A DNA stretch of 64,000 nucleotides from Sphingomonas_L flavalba_A (GCF_047553045.1 NZ_CP180208.1:2914001-2978000); one strand, 5' to 3'; positions 41,640 through 52,367 are shown, numbered from the stretch's first letter. Notes: generated by a model not told the origin, from the sequence alone. Translations and numbers: made by a program.

Positions 41640-41903
41640 TCAGTAGCAGACGCGCACGCGGTGGCGGTGGCGCCATTCCCAGCGGCAATGCGGCCGGTAA
41701 TAGGCGCCACGATGGCGGTAATATTTGCGCTTCTTGTGCCACTTGCGGTCGCGGTCGTAGCGCGGCCGATACCGGTCGCGGTAACCATCGTAATACCCGC
41801 TGTAATGGTTGCTGTAATAGCCACGGGGGCGGGCCTCGGCGGGTGCCGGTATGGCAAGCGACGCGACAACACCGGCCGCGGCCAGCGCGGCGAGCAGTTT
41901 CAT
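41640..41903 (-). CDS. Small secreted Tyr/Arg/His-rich protein
   Basis: An 87-residue protein with signal peptide MKLLAALAAAGVVASLAIPAPAEA. The mature 63 residues are dominated by Tyr, Arg and His (YYSNHYSGYYDGYRDRYRP; WHKKRKYYRHRG) with two cysteines near the end (PHCRWEWRHRHRVRVCY). Similar small RcnB-like or hypothetical secreted proteins occur in sphingomonads; metal or nucleic-acid binding is conceivable but unproven. AGGAGG precedes the ATG. The antisense and shifted frames here are shadows. Confidence 0.78.
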   Translation of the reverse strand: MKLLAALAAAGVVASLAIPAPAEARPRGYYSNHYSGYYDGYRDRYRPRYDRDRKWHKKRKYYRHRGAYYRPHCRWEWRHRHRVRVCY

Positions 41904-42047
41904 GACATCCTCCTGTCGACTCTGACTGCGGGGAGGATGCTAACCCGCCAAAGCTGAACCGCCTCTGTGCCCGCTGTTCATCTGCGGTCAGGCCGGAAAC
42001 GCCTCCACCATTGCGGGCCGCGCAGCGGCGCGGCGTTCCTCGGGAGG

Positions 42048-42130
42048 CGGCACCAGCCCACGCCCCCACCCGGCCGCCCAACGACAGTATCCTGAAATGG
42101 GCGGCCGGGTGGGGGCGTGGGCTGGTGCCG
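42048..42130. repeat. 33-bp perfect inverted repeat downstream of pccA
   Basis: The arms 42048-42080 and 42098-42130 are exact reverse complements over 33 bases, with a 17-base spacer. A second small hairpin (TCCGGC-AAA-GCCGGA, 42139-42153) lies between it and the pccA stop. There is no T-run. It separates pccA from the small secreted gene at 41903. It may end pccA transcription as a long hairpin, or be a member of a sphingomonad extragenic palindrome family. Confidence 0.9.
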
Positions 42131-42160
42131 TGCCCGGATCCGGCAAAGCCGGACCCGATC

Positions 42161-44233
42161 CTACGCCATCTCCAGAATCACCGCGTCGACCGCCAGGCTG
42201 TCGCCGGCGGCGGCGTTGACCGTCTTGACCACCCCGGCCTTCTCGGCGCGCAGGATATTCTCCATCTTCATTGCCTCGACCACCGCCAGCGGTTGCCCGG
42301 CCTCGACCGAATCACCGGCTTCGACGTGCAGCGCGATCAGCAGGCCCGGCATCGGACACAGCAGGAATTTCGACAGGTCGGGCGGGATCTTCTCGATCAT
42401 GTGGCGGGCGAACGGCGCGACATGGCCGGGCAGCACCTGCGCGACATGGCTCGCGCCGCGTGTCGTCAGCCGCCAGCCGCCCCGCGTCGGGGCGATCCGC
42501 ACCGCCAGCGGCGCGCCGTCGATCTCCGCCTCGACGACGCGGTCACCCGGCGTATATTCCATCGCCAGCGCCAGCGGAGCACCGTCGACGGTGATCGCGT
42601 CACCGGCGATTGCGACCGCCCGGCTTTCTCCGCCGATCGTCACCGCCCAGCGGTCCGGCGGCGGCAGGCGGCGGCCAAGCTGGCCGTCGATCCGCCGCGC
42701 CCGGTCGGCCTCGGCGGTGGCGACGAAGGCGGCGATCGCGGCAAGCTGGCCCATCAGCGCGGCATCGGCCGGCGCGCCGGTAAAGCCGTCGGGATATTCC
42801 TCGGCGATGAAGCCGGTGGTCAGTTGCCCGGCGCGGAAGCGCGGGTGCTGCATCAGCGCCGACAGAAAATCGATATTGTGCCCCGGCCCGTCGATCTCGA
42901 AGCGGTCGAGCGCGGCGACCTGAAGGTCGGCCGCCTCGTCGCGCGTCGCGCCGTGGGTGATCAGCTTGGCGATCATCGGGTCGTACCAGATCGACACCTC
43001 GCCGCCCTCGGCGACGCCGTCGTCGACCCGCACATAGCCCCCGCCGTCGTCAGCCTCGTTTCCAGCCGCCCCCTCTTCCCTGTCCATGTCGAGCGAAGTC
43101 GAGACACCCGCCTCGCCCTCGGACGCCTGCGACTCCACCGGCGGCACATAACGCACCAGCCGCCCGGTCGACGGCAGGAAGCCGCGATACGGGTCCTCGG
43201 CATAGATCCGGCTCTCGATCGACCAGCCGTCGATCCGAACCTCGTCCTGCGTGAAGCCCAGCGTTTCGCCCGCCGCGACGCGGATCATCTGCTCGACAAG
43301 GTCGAGGCCGGTGATCGCCTCGGTCACCGGGTGCTCGACCTGCAGCCGGGTGTTCATTTCCAGAAAATAGAAACTCTCGCCGGTCGCGTCGGCGCCGGAC
43401 ACGATCAGCTCGACGGTACCGGCGCTGTAATAGCCGACCGCCTTCGCCAGCGCGACGCACTGCTCGCCCATCGCCTTGCGCATCTTCGGGGTGACGAACG
43501 GCGACGGCGCTTCCTCGACCACCTTCTGGTGGCGGCGCTGGATCGAACATTCGCGCTCGTTCAGGTAGACGATATTGCCGTGCTGGTCGCCGAGGATCTG
43601 GATCTCGATATGGCGCGGGCTCTCGATGAATTTCTCGATGAACACCCGGTCGTCGCCGAAACTGGCCAGCCCCTCGCGCCGCGTCGCCTCGAACCCCTCG
43701 CGCACGTCCTTTTCGGACCAGGCAAGGCGCATCCCCTTGCCGCCGCCCCCGGCCGACGCCTTCATCATCACCGGATAGCCGATTTCGCCGGCGATGCGGA
43801 CCGCCGCCTCGGTATCGGCGATCTCGCCCAGAAAACCGGGGACGACGTTGACCCCGGCCGCCTTGGCCAGCTTCTTCGACTCGATCTTGTCGCCCATCGC
43901 CGCGATCGCATTCGGCGGCGGCCCGATGAAGGCGATCCCCGCCTCGGCCAGCGCCTCGGCGAAGCTGGTCCGTTCCGACAGGAAACCATAGCCGGGGTGG
44001 ACCGCGTCCGCCCCGGTCGCCTTGCACGCGGCGATGATCGCGTCGGCCAGCAGATAGGATTCCGCCGCCGGCGGCGGCCCCAGCCGCACCGCCTCATCCG
44101 CCATCCGCACATGCGGGCTGCGCGCGTCGGCATCGGAATAGACCGCGACCGTCGCGATCCCCATCCGCTTCGCGGTGCGGATCACCCGGCAGGCAATCTC
44201 GCCGCGATTGGCGATCAAAATCTTCTTGAACAT
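42161..44233 (-). CDS. pccA: Propionyl-CoA carboxylase alpha (biotin-carrying) subunit
   Basis: A 690-residue subunit with a biotin carboxylase domain (MFKKILIANRGEIACRVIRTA; ATP-grasp KASAGGGGKGMRLAW; catalytic EMNTRLQVEHPVTE), a BT linker and a C-terminal biotinyl domain with the biotinylated lysine in VVEAMKMENIL. With PccB it makes methylmalonyl-CoA from propionyl-CoA. Residues 366-399 are an insertion absent from typical PccA, between YVPP and YVRVDDG, and its DNA includes an extragenic-repeat-like sequence. The start at 44233 is three bases from the bioB stop; the longer frame upstream is antisense noise within bioB. Confidence 0.95.
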   Translation of the reverse strand: MFKKILIANRGEIACRVIRTAKRMGIATVAVYSDADARSPHVRMADEAVRLGPPPAAESYLLADAIIAACKATGADAVHPGYGFLSERTSFAEALAEAGIAFIGPPPNAIAAMGDKIESKKLAKAAGVNVVPGFLGEIADTEAAVRIAGEIGYPVMMKASAGGGGKGMRLAWSEKDVREGFEATRREGLASFGDDRVFIEKFIESPRHIEIQILGDQHGNIVYLNERECSIQRRHQKVVEEAPSPFVTPKMRKAMGEQCVALAKAVGYYSAGTVELIVSGADATGESFYFLEMNTRLQVEHPVTEAITGLDLVEQMIRVAAGETLGFTQDEVRIDGWSIESRIYAEDPYRGFLPSTGRLVRYVPPVESQASEGEAGVSTSLDMDREEGAAGNEADDGGGYVRVDDGVAEGGEVSIWYDPMIAKLITHGATRDEAADLQVAALDRFEIDGPGHNIDFLSALMQHPRFRAGQLTTGFIAEEYPDGFTGAPADAALMGQLAAIAAFVATAEADRARRIDGQLGRRLPPPDRWAVTIGGESRAVAIAGDAITVDGAPLALAMEYTPGDRVVEAEIDGAPLAVRIAPTRGGWRLTTRGASHVAQVLPGHVAPFARHMIEKIPPDLSKFLLCPMPGLLIALHVEAGDSVEAGQPLAVVEAMKMENILRAEKAGVVKTVNAAAGDSLAVDAVILEMA
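43085..43108. repeat. REP-like element inside the pccA coding sequence
   Basis: On the coding strand this reads GGTGTCTCGACTTCGCTCGA and continues with CATG. It resembles, from memory, a short palindromic repeat often found between sphingomonad genes. It is read in frame as GVSTSLDM, in the middle of the 34-residue insertion in PccA. I did not see another copy in this window, so repeat identity rests on recall. Confidence 0.55.
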
Positions 44234-44235
44234 TG

Positions 44236-45234
44236 TCACTCCGCCGCCTCGCACATCCGCGCCGGCTCCTCGCCGGCCAGCGGTACCAGCCCCAGCTTCT
44301 CGAACAGCGCGGCGTCGGCGCTGTCGCCGCGATTGCCGGTGGTCAGCAGCTTGTCGCCCGTGAAAATACTGTTCGCCCCGGCCATGAAGCACAGCGCCTG
44401 CGTCGCCTCGGACATGCTCTCGCGGCCCGCCGACAGGCGCACCATGCTCTTCGGCATGGTGACCCGCGCCACCGCCACCGTGCGGACGAACTCGATATCG
44501 TCGATCCGCGCCAGCGGCGTGTCGGCCAGCATGTCGCCCAGCACCGTGCCCTTGACCGGCACCAGCGCGTTGACCGGCACGCTTTCCGGGTGGCGCGGCA
44601 GCGTCGCCAGCGCGTGGATGAAGCCGACCCGGTCCGCCCGCGTCTCGCCCATGCCGACGATGCCGCCGCAGCACACGTTGATCCCCGCCGCGCGCACCTG
44701 CTCCAGCGTGTCGAGCCGGTCCTCGAACGTTCGCGTCGAGATGATGTTGGCGTAGTTCTCCGGCGACGTGTCGATATTGTGGTTGTAGTAATCCAGCCCC
44801 GCCGCCTTCAGCCGCTGCGCCTGGTCGCCGGTCAGCATCCCCAGCGTCATGCAGCTTTCCAGCCCCATCTCGCGCACGCCTTCGACCATCGCGACAATCG
44901 CATCCATGTCGCGCTCCTTGGGGTTGCGCCACGCCGCCCCCATACAGAAACGCTGCGATCCGGCCGCCTTCGCTTCGGCGGCGCTGGCCAGCACCGCGTC
45001 GACGTCCATCAGCTTTTCCGCCTTCAGCCCGCTGTCGGCGGATGCGGATTGCGAGCAATAGCCGCAATCCTCCGGGCAGCCGCCGGTCTTGATCGACAGC
45101 AGCGTGCACAGCTGCACCTCGCCCGGCGCGTGCCATTCGCGGTGCACCGCCTGCGCCCGCCACATCAGCTCGCCGAACGGCATGGCGAACAGCGCGGCGA
45201 CCTCGTCGCGGCTCCAGTCGGTCCGCACCGTCAT
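44236..45234 (-). CDS. bioB: Biotin synthase
   Basis: A 332-residue radical SAM enzyme that inserts sulfur into dethiobiotin. The 4Fe-4S motif is GGCPEDCGYCSQSA; further family motifs are FCMGAAWRNPKERD, GLDYYNHNIDTSPENYANI and VCCGGIVGMGET, with the 2Fe-2S ligands among the later cysteines and Arg of VRLSAGRE. Placement directly before pccA suggests biotin is made where a biotin enzyme is needed; no other bio gene is in the window. Its start overlaps the exported hypothetical gene stop as ATGA. Confidence 0.96.
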   Translation of the reverse strand: MTVRTDWSRDEVAALFAMPFGELMWRAQAVHREWHAPGEVQLCTLLSIKTGGCPEDCGYCSQSASADSGLKAEKLMDVDAVLASAAEAKAAGSQRFCMGAAWRNPKERDMDAIVAMVEGVREMGLESCMTLGMLTGDQAQRLKAAGLDYYNHNIDTSPENYANIISTRTFEDRLDTLEQVRAAGINVCCGGIVGMGETRADRVGFIHALATLPRHPESVPVNALVPVKGTVLGDMLADTPLARIDDIEFVRTVAVARVTMPKSMVRLSAGRESMSEATQALCFMAGANSIFTGDKLLTTGNRGDSADAALFEKLGLVPLAGEEPARMCEAAE

Positions 45235-45823
45235 TTCCGGCGCACCTGCAACGACAGGCTCATATGCCGGTCTGCCGGGTCGGGGTTGTAACTGTAAAGC
45301 AGGTAGACGAGCGTGTTGTCGCCATAGCCGGTTTCCTCCGAATCATGCGTCCACATCCAGCCATACTGGCCCTGGCCGCTATACCGTTTCAGGCTCACGC
45401 CCATCTGCTGGTCGAGCATCGCCTGGAGCATCGCCGACACCGCCTCATGGTCGACCGGCGTCGACGATATGCTGCTGTATCGGCAGCTCGGCGCGCCCGC
45501 TTTCCGCTGTCCCCGCATCGGATAATCGTAATCGATCACCGCGCTCGCCGATCGCCAGGTCTCGTGTCCCTCCGCCCGGTCGCCGTCGACGCGGGTGAAA
45601 GCGGGCCGGCGCTTGTCCATCGTCGCGGCAAAGGCGTTCCGGCCGGGGAAGCCGGGCAGGCAGGTCTGGGCAAAGCCCTCGACCGCGGTCTGCGGTGTCG
45701 ATCGCTCGATATGCACGCCGGCAACGTCAGCGCCGTCGTCATCGCCGTCATTCTGGGCCTGGGCATGCCCGGCGGTGACAAGCAGCGCCGCGGCCAGCGC
45801 ATAACGGACGCAAGGAAACTGTT

Positions 45824-45827
<4 letters not shown>
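45231..45827 (-). CDS. Exported protein of unknown function within the methylmalonyl-CoA operon
   Basis: A 198-residue protein with signal peptide MKQFPCVRYALAAALLVTAGHAQA. The mature part begins with an acidic stretch (NDGDDDGADV) and has two cysteines (QTCLPGF and PSCRYSS) and a C-terminal half rich in aromatic residues (YGWMWTHDSEETGYGDNTLVYLLYSY), suggesting a folded periplasmic beta protein. I recognise no family. Its ATG overlaps the mutase stop and its stop overlaps the bioB start, both as ATGA, so it is expressed with cytosolic propionate enzymes despite being exported. Confidence 0.82.
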
Positions 45828-47968
<2,141 letters not shown>

Positions 47969-47969
47969 C

Positions 47970-48758
47970 TCACTGCCCCCTGAACGCCGCCGGCCGCCGG
48001 CCGAGGAAGGCGGTGATTCCCTCGACCGCGTCGGCGCTCGCCCCGGCAATGCGCTGGCTTTCCGCCTCGCCGGCCAGCGCGGTCGCGTAACCGTTCTCCA
48101 GCGCCGCCGCCAGCCCGCGCCGCATCAGCCCCAGCGCCAGCGTCGGCCCCGCCGCCAGCCGCGCCGCCAGCGCCAGCGCCTCATCCGCCAGCACCGCGTC
48201 ATCGACCGCCTTGTAAATCAGGCCCCAGCTTTCCGCCTGTTCCGCGCCGATCCGCTCGCCGAGCAGCATCATCTGCGTCGCCCGCGCCTTGCCGATCAGT
48301 CGGGCGAGCATCCACGACGCGCCGCCGTCCGGCACCAGCCCGATGTTGACGAACGCCTGCAGGAAATAGGCGGAACGGCCGGCAATCGCGAAATCGGCGG
48401 CCAGCGCCAGGCTGCAGCCAATGCCGGCGGCCGGCCCGTTGACCGCCGCGACCACCGGCACCCCCAGCCGCGCGATCTTCAGCAGGGCGGGGTTGTAGCT
48501 GCGGGTCAGCGCGCGATAGGCGCCGTCGCCGCCGTTGACCGACTGGCGCTCGTCCCGCCCGGTCAGGTCGGCGCCGGAACAGAAAGCGCGGCCCTCGCCG
48601 GTGATCAGCACCGCCCGTGCCCCGTCCAGCCGGTCGAGCGCGTCGCCGATCTCGTCGAACATCGCCGGCGGCGCCGCGTTCAGCCGGTCGGGCCGGTTCA
48701 GCGTAATGACCAGCGTGTCGCCCTCGCGGCGGGTGACGATCGTTTCGAAACTCGACAT
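47970..48758 (-). CDS. Enoyl-CoA hydratase/isomerase family protein
   Basis: A 262-residue crotonase-fold protein (PaaG-like). The oxyanion-hole motifs are GRAFCSGADLTGRDE and NGPAAGIGCSLALAADFAIA; the second conserved region FVNIGLVPDGGASWMLARLIG is typical of isomerases that lack one of the two catalytic glutamates (PDGG rather than PEGG or PELG). It may process an acyl-CoA feeding the propionyl-CoA pathway. ATG at 48758 has GGAG about ten bases upstream; ATG at 48764 is too close to it. Confidence 0.88.
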   Translation of the reverse strand: MSSFETIVTRREGDTLVITLNRPDRLNAAPPAMFDEIGDALDRLDGARAVLITGEGRAFCSGADLTGRDERQSVNGGDGAYRALTRSYNPALLKIARLGVPVVAAVNGPAAGIGCSLALAADFAIAGRSAYFLQAFVNIGLVPDGGASWMLARLIGKARATQMMLLGERIGAEQAESWGLIYKAVDDAVLADEALALAARLAAGPTLALGLMRRGLAAALENGYATALAGEAESQRIAGASADAVEGITAFLGRRPAAFRGQ

Positions 48759-48774
48759 CTGCATTCTCCGCCTC

Positions 48775-48795
48775 ATGCCGGATGCGATCCGGCAT
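48775..48795. repeat. Extragenic palindrome between epimerase and hydratase genes
   Basis: ATGCCGGAT (48775-48783) and ATCCGGCAT (48787-48795) form a perfect 9-bp stem with a 3-base loop. It sits in the only sizeable gap of the operon (48759-48863). It resembles REP-type palindromes and could modulate mRNA stability. Confidence 0.65.
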
Positions 48796-48863
48796 TGATG
48801 AGCACGCCTGCATGGGCACACCGCGCCGCCCGCGCAGACCCCGGCCGGTTGCCGGAATGACGT

Positions 48864-49286
48864 TCAATGGCCGCCCGGCGCCGGCGTCTCCATGATCTCG
48901 GTCAGCACCCCGCCCATGTCCTTCGGGTGGACGAAGAACACCGGCGTGCCGTGCGCGCCGATCCGCGGCGCCCCCAGCACCCGCGCGCCCTTGCTCTCGA
49001 ACCACGCTTTCGCCGCGTGAATTTCGGGCACCTCGAAGCAGACATGATGCTGCCCGCCGAGCGGATTCTTCTCCAGAAATTTCGCGATCGGCGAATCGGC
49101 GCCCAGCGGTTCGATCAGCTCGATCTGGCTGTTCGGCGTGTCGATGAAGCACACCTTCACTCCCTGCGCCGGCAGGTCGAACGCCTCGCGCACCACCTCG
49201 GCCCCCATCACCGCGCGATAATGCGCCACGCTCTCCGCGATCGACGGCGTCGCCACCCCGATATGATTCAGACGGCCCAGTTTCAT
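48864..49286 (-). CDS. mce: Methylmalonyl-CoA epimerase
   Basis: A 140-residue VOC/glyoxalase-fold enzyme that interconverts (S)- and (R)-methylmalonyl-CoA, linking the carboxylase to the mutase. Motifs: LNHIGVATPSIAESV with the metal His, SQIELIEPLGADSPIAKFL, GGQHHVCFEV with the second His, and a C-terminal GVLTEIMET glutamate. Length and context fit Mce. The ATG at 49286 is preferred over the GTG nine bases upstream. Confidence 0.95.
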   Translation of the reverse strand: MKLGRLNHIGVATPSIAESVAHYRAVMGAEVVREAFDLPAQGVKVCFIDTPNSQIELIEPLGADSPIAKFLEKNPLGGQHHVCFEVPEIHAAKAWFESKGARVLGAPRIGAHGTPVFFVHPKDMGGVLTEIMETPAPGGH

Positions 49287-49322
49287 GCCCAACACCCTTT
49301 TCCCGTCACCACCGCGCCGTCC

Positions 49323-50855
49323 TCACAGCGGAATATTGTCGTGCTTCTTCCACGGATTCTCCAGCGCCTTGTTGCGCAGCTTGCGCAGGCCCAGCGCGAT
49401 CCGCCGCCGGGTGGAATGCGGCATGATCACCTCGTCGATGAAGCCCTTCGACGCGGCGACGAACGGGTTGGCGAAGCGCGCTTCATATTCGCGGGTCCGC
49501 TCGGCGATCTTCTCGGCGTCGCCGCTGTCCTGGCGAAAGATGATCTCGACCGCGCCCTTGGCGCCCATCACCGCGATCTCGGCGGTCGGCCAGGCGTAGT
49601 TCAGGTCGCCGCGCAGGTGCTTCGACGCCATGACGTCGTAGGCGCCGCCATAGGCCTTACGGGTGATGACGGTGATTTTCGGCACCGTCGCCTCGGCATA
49701 GGCGAACAGCAGCTTGGCGCCGTTCTTGATGATGCCGTTATGCTCCTGGGCGACACCGGGCAGGAAACCGGGCACGTCGACGAAGGTGACGATCGGGATG
49801 TTGAACGCGTCGCAGAAGCGGACGAAGCGCCCCGCCTTCTTCGACGCCGCGATGTCCAGGCAGCCGGCAAGCACCATCGGCTGGTTGGCGACGATGCCGA
49901 CGGTGCGCCCCTCGATCCGGCCGAACCCGGTCAGGATATTGGCGGCATGGGCGGGCTGGACCTCGAAGAAATCGCCCTCGTCGACAACCTTGCGGATCAG
50001 TTCGCCCATGTCATAGGGCTGGTTGGCGCTGGCCGGGATCAGCGTGTCCAGGCTGTCCTCGATCCGGTCCCAGGCGTCCGCCGTCGGCCGCTCCGGCACC
50101 TCTTCGCGGTTGGACGCGGGCAGGAAGCCGACAAAGGCGCGAGTGGCAAGCAACGCCTCGATATCGTTCTCGAACGCGACGTCGGCGACGCCCGACCGGG
50201 TGGTATGGGTAACGGCGCCGCCCAGTTCCTCCTGCGTCACGACCTCGTTGGTGACGGTCTTCACCACGTCCGGCCCGGTGACGAACATGTAGGAACTGTC
50301 CTTCACCATGAAGATGAAGTCGGTCATCGCCGGCGAATAGACCGCGCCGCCGGCGCACGGCCCCATGATCACGCTGATCTGCGGCACGACGCCGCTGGCC
50401 AGCACGTTCCTCTGGAACACCTCGGCATAGCCGCCGAGCGACGCCACCCCTTCCTGGATGCGGGCGCCGCCCGAATCGTTGAGGCCGATCACCGGCGCGC
50501 CGACCTTCATCGCCATGTCCATGATCTTGCAGATCTTCTGCGCGTGCCGCTCGGAGAGCGACCCGCCGAACACGGTGAAATCCTGCGAGAACACATAGAC
50601 CAGCCGGCCGTCGATCGTGCCCGATCCGGTGACGACGCCGTCGCCGGGGACGACCTGCGCCGGCATGCCGAAATCGACGCAGTTATGCTCGACATACATG
50701 TCGAGTTCCTCGAAGCTGCCTTCGTCGAGCAGCACCTGAACCCGTTCGCGCGCGGTCAGCTTGCCCTTGGCGTGCTGGGCGTCGATGCGCTTCTGCCCGC
50801 CGCCGAGCAGCGCCTGGGCGCGGCGTTCGGCCAACTGGTCGATAATCGTCTGCAT
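49323..50855 (-). CDS. pccB: Propionyl-CoA carboxylase beta (carboxyltransferase) subunit
   Basis: A 510-residue subunit that transfers carboxyl from biotin to propionyl-CoA. Both crotonase-like halves are present: LNDSGGARIQEGVASLGGYA, IMGPCAGGAVYSPAMTDF and FVDVPGFLPGVAQEHNGI, RKAYGGAYDVMASKHL. The active-site residue that selects propionyl- over acetyl-CoA (Asp or Ile, by family) was not resolved by eye; context argues for propionyl-CoA. GGTGGAG precedes the ATG at 50855. It is the first gene of the leftward operon, with TTTGCAAA-like boxes starting 49 bases upstream of its start. Confidence 0.95.
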   Translation of the reverse strand: MQTIIDQLAERRAQALLGGGQKRIDAQHAKGKLTARERVQVLLDEGSFEELDMYVEHNCVDFGMPAQVVPGDGVVTGSGTIDGRLVYVFSQDFTVFGGSLSERHAQKICKIMDMAMKVGAPVIGLNDSGGARIQEGVASLGGYAEVFQRNVLASGVVPQISVIMGPCAGGAVYSPAMTDFIFMVKDSSYMFVTGPDVVKTVTNEVVTQEELGGAVTHTTRSGVADVAFENDIEALLATRAFVGFLPASNREEVPERPTADAWDRIEDSLDTLIPASANQPYDMGELIRKVVDEGDFFEVQPAHAANILTGFGRIEGRTVGIVANQPMVLAGCLDIAASKKAGRFVRFCDAFNIPIVTFVDVPGFLPGVAQEHNGIIKNGAKLLFAYAEATVPKITVITRKAYGGAYDVMASKHLRGDLNYAWPTAEIAVMGAKGAVEIIFRQDSGDAEKIAERTREYEARFANPFVAASKGFIDEVIMPHSTRRRIALGLRKLRNKALENPWKKHDNIPL

Positions 50856-50903
50856 GGCTTCTCCACCCTCCGCCAGCGCGCCTCTTTCCAGTGAAAGCGC
50901 GGC

Positions 50904-50948
50904 GTTGCAAATGTGAACTTGCAAAGTTGCGAAGGGTCGATTTGCAAA
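50904..50948. promoter_or_regulatory. Cluster of four TTTGCAAA-like boxes between pccB and the ScfR regulator
   Basis: GTTGCAAA (50904-50911), CTTGCAAA (50918-50925), GTTGCGAA (50926-50933) and the perfect palindrome TTTGCAAA (50941-50948). As I recall, PccR-type ScfR proteins bind repeated TTTGCAAA elements at propionyl-CoA carboxylase promoters. The cluster sits between the divergent start codons, so it can control both pccB and the regulator. Confidence 0.8.
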
Positions 50949-50954
50949 CTATCC

Positions 50955-52367
50955 TTGCCGGGTTTCGACAGTGAGTTTACCCCGATAACCAGGCAGCGAC
51001 TCTTCGCCGGCGAACGCCTCCGCGCCATCCGCCGCCGCGCCGGCCTCGGCCAGGCGGCGATGGCCGCGCGCCTTGGTATCTCGGTCAGCTATCTGAGCCA
51101 GATCGAGAATGACGATCGCCCGCTGACCTCCGCCGTCCTTGCCGCGCTCGCCCGTCACCACCCGTTCGACCTCGCCGCGATCGAGGCGGACCAGCCGACC
51201 CGCCGTTTCGCCGCCGCCCGCGCCGCGCTCGACGATCCGGTGTTCGCCGGCTCCGCCCTCGCCGCCGACGCCCTTGCCCGCATCGTCGAGCAGCAACCGG
51301 CCTTCGCCGATCGCTTCATCGCCCTCCACGCCGCCTACCGCCGCGCCGAGGAACGGCTGCAGATGGTCGACGAAGGGCTGGAGAGCGGCGGCGGCCGCCT
51401 GCCGTGGGAAGAGGTGCGCGACTGGTTCCACGAAGCCGGCAACTATGTCGACCTGCTCGACCGCGGCGCCGAATCCCTCGCCCTCCGCCTCGGCGACGGC
51501 GACGGCGCCTTGCGCGACGCGCTCGCCGAACGCGGCATCGTGGTCGCCACTAACGATGACCCGGCAACGCTGCGCCGGCTCGACCGCGCCGACGGTCGTC
51601 TCGCTATCTCCGCCGCGCTTCCGCCGGAAAGCCGCCGCTTCATGCTCGCCCACCAGCTTGCCGCGATCGCTTTCGCCGAACCGATCGCGGCGATCGCCGA
51701 AAGCGCGGCGCTCCGCTCGGCGGAGGCACGGCGCCTGCTCGCCGTCGGCCTCGCCAACTATGCCGCCGGCGCGCTGCTGATGCCCTATGAACGGTTCCGC
51801 GCCGCCGCCCGCGCCTTCCGCCACGACATCGACCGGCTGCGCCTGCATTTCTCGGTCAGCTTCGAACAGGCCTGCCACCGCCTGTCGACGCTTCAGCGCC
51901 CCGGCGCGCGCGGGGTGCCGATGTTCTTCTGCCGGGTCGACATGGCTGGCAACATCACCAAGCGGCACAGCGCCACCCGCCTGCAATTCGCCCGCTTCGG
52001 CGGCGCCTGCCCGCTATGGGCGGTGCACGAGGCGGTCGCCATCCCGGACCGGATCATGACCCAGCTGGTCGAAACGCCGGACGGGGTGCGCTACGTCTCG
52101 ATGGCCAAGGGCCTGGTCAAGGCATCAGGCAGCTTCGCCCGCGCCCCGCGCCGCTATGCCGTCGCCCTCGGCTGCGAGGCAGCCCATGCCCGCGACTTCG
52201 TCTATGCCGACGCGATCGACGTCGACGGATCGGGCGCGGCGACGCCGATCGGCATTTCCTGCCGCCTCTGCCCGCGCGCCGACTGCGACCAGCGCGCCTT
52301 CCCGCCGGCTGACCGCGCGATCGCGGTCGACCCCGACATCCGGCGGATCGTGCCATACCGCCTTTAG
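50955..52367 (+). CDS. pccR: ScfR/PccR-type short-chain acyl-CoA-responsive regulator
   Basis: A protein of about 470 residues. An XRE helix-turn-helix (LRAIRRRAGLGQAAMAARLGISVSYLSQIENDDR) is followed by a central ImmA/IrrE-like (DUF955) region with ALLMPYERFRAAAR and ending near DIDRLRLHFSVSFEQACHRLSTL, and a C-terminal ScfRs domain ending with CRLCPRADCDQRAF. This architecture defines regulators of propionyl-, acetyl- or methylmalonyl-CoA metabolism. The HExxH-type metal site is degraded, as usual. No ATG is available: I use TTG at 50955; GTG at 50913 would place the start inside the operator cluster. It probably governs pccB and the downstream genes in response to acyl-CoA. Confidence 0.87.
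   Translation: MPGFDSEFTPITRQRLFAGERLRAIRRRAGLGQAAMAARLGISVSYLSQIENDDRPLTSAVLAALARHHPFDLAAIEADQPTRRFAAARAALDDPVFAGSALAADALARIVEQQPAFADRFIALHAAYRRAEERLQMVDEGLESGGGRLPWEEVRDWFHEAGNYVDLLDRGAESLALRLGDGDGALRDALAERGIVVATNDDPATLRRLDRADGRLAISAALPPESRRFMLAHQLAAIAFAEPIAAIAESAALRSAEARRLLAVGLANYAAGALLMPYERFRAAARAFRHDIDRLRLHFSVSFEQACHRLSTLQRPGARGVPMFFCRVDMAGNITKRHSATRLQFARFGGACPLWAVHEAVAIPDRIMTQLVETPDGVRYVSMAKGLVKASGSFARAPRRYAVALGCEAAHARDFVYADAIDVDGSGAATPIGISCRLCPRADCDQRAFPPADRAIAVDPDIRRIVPYRL

Noticed and set aside
42011..44755. Plus-strand frame of 914 residues opposite pccA and bioB
   Set aside because: Begins inside the long inverted repeat and is antisense to two certain genes; no domain recognised.
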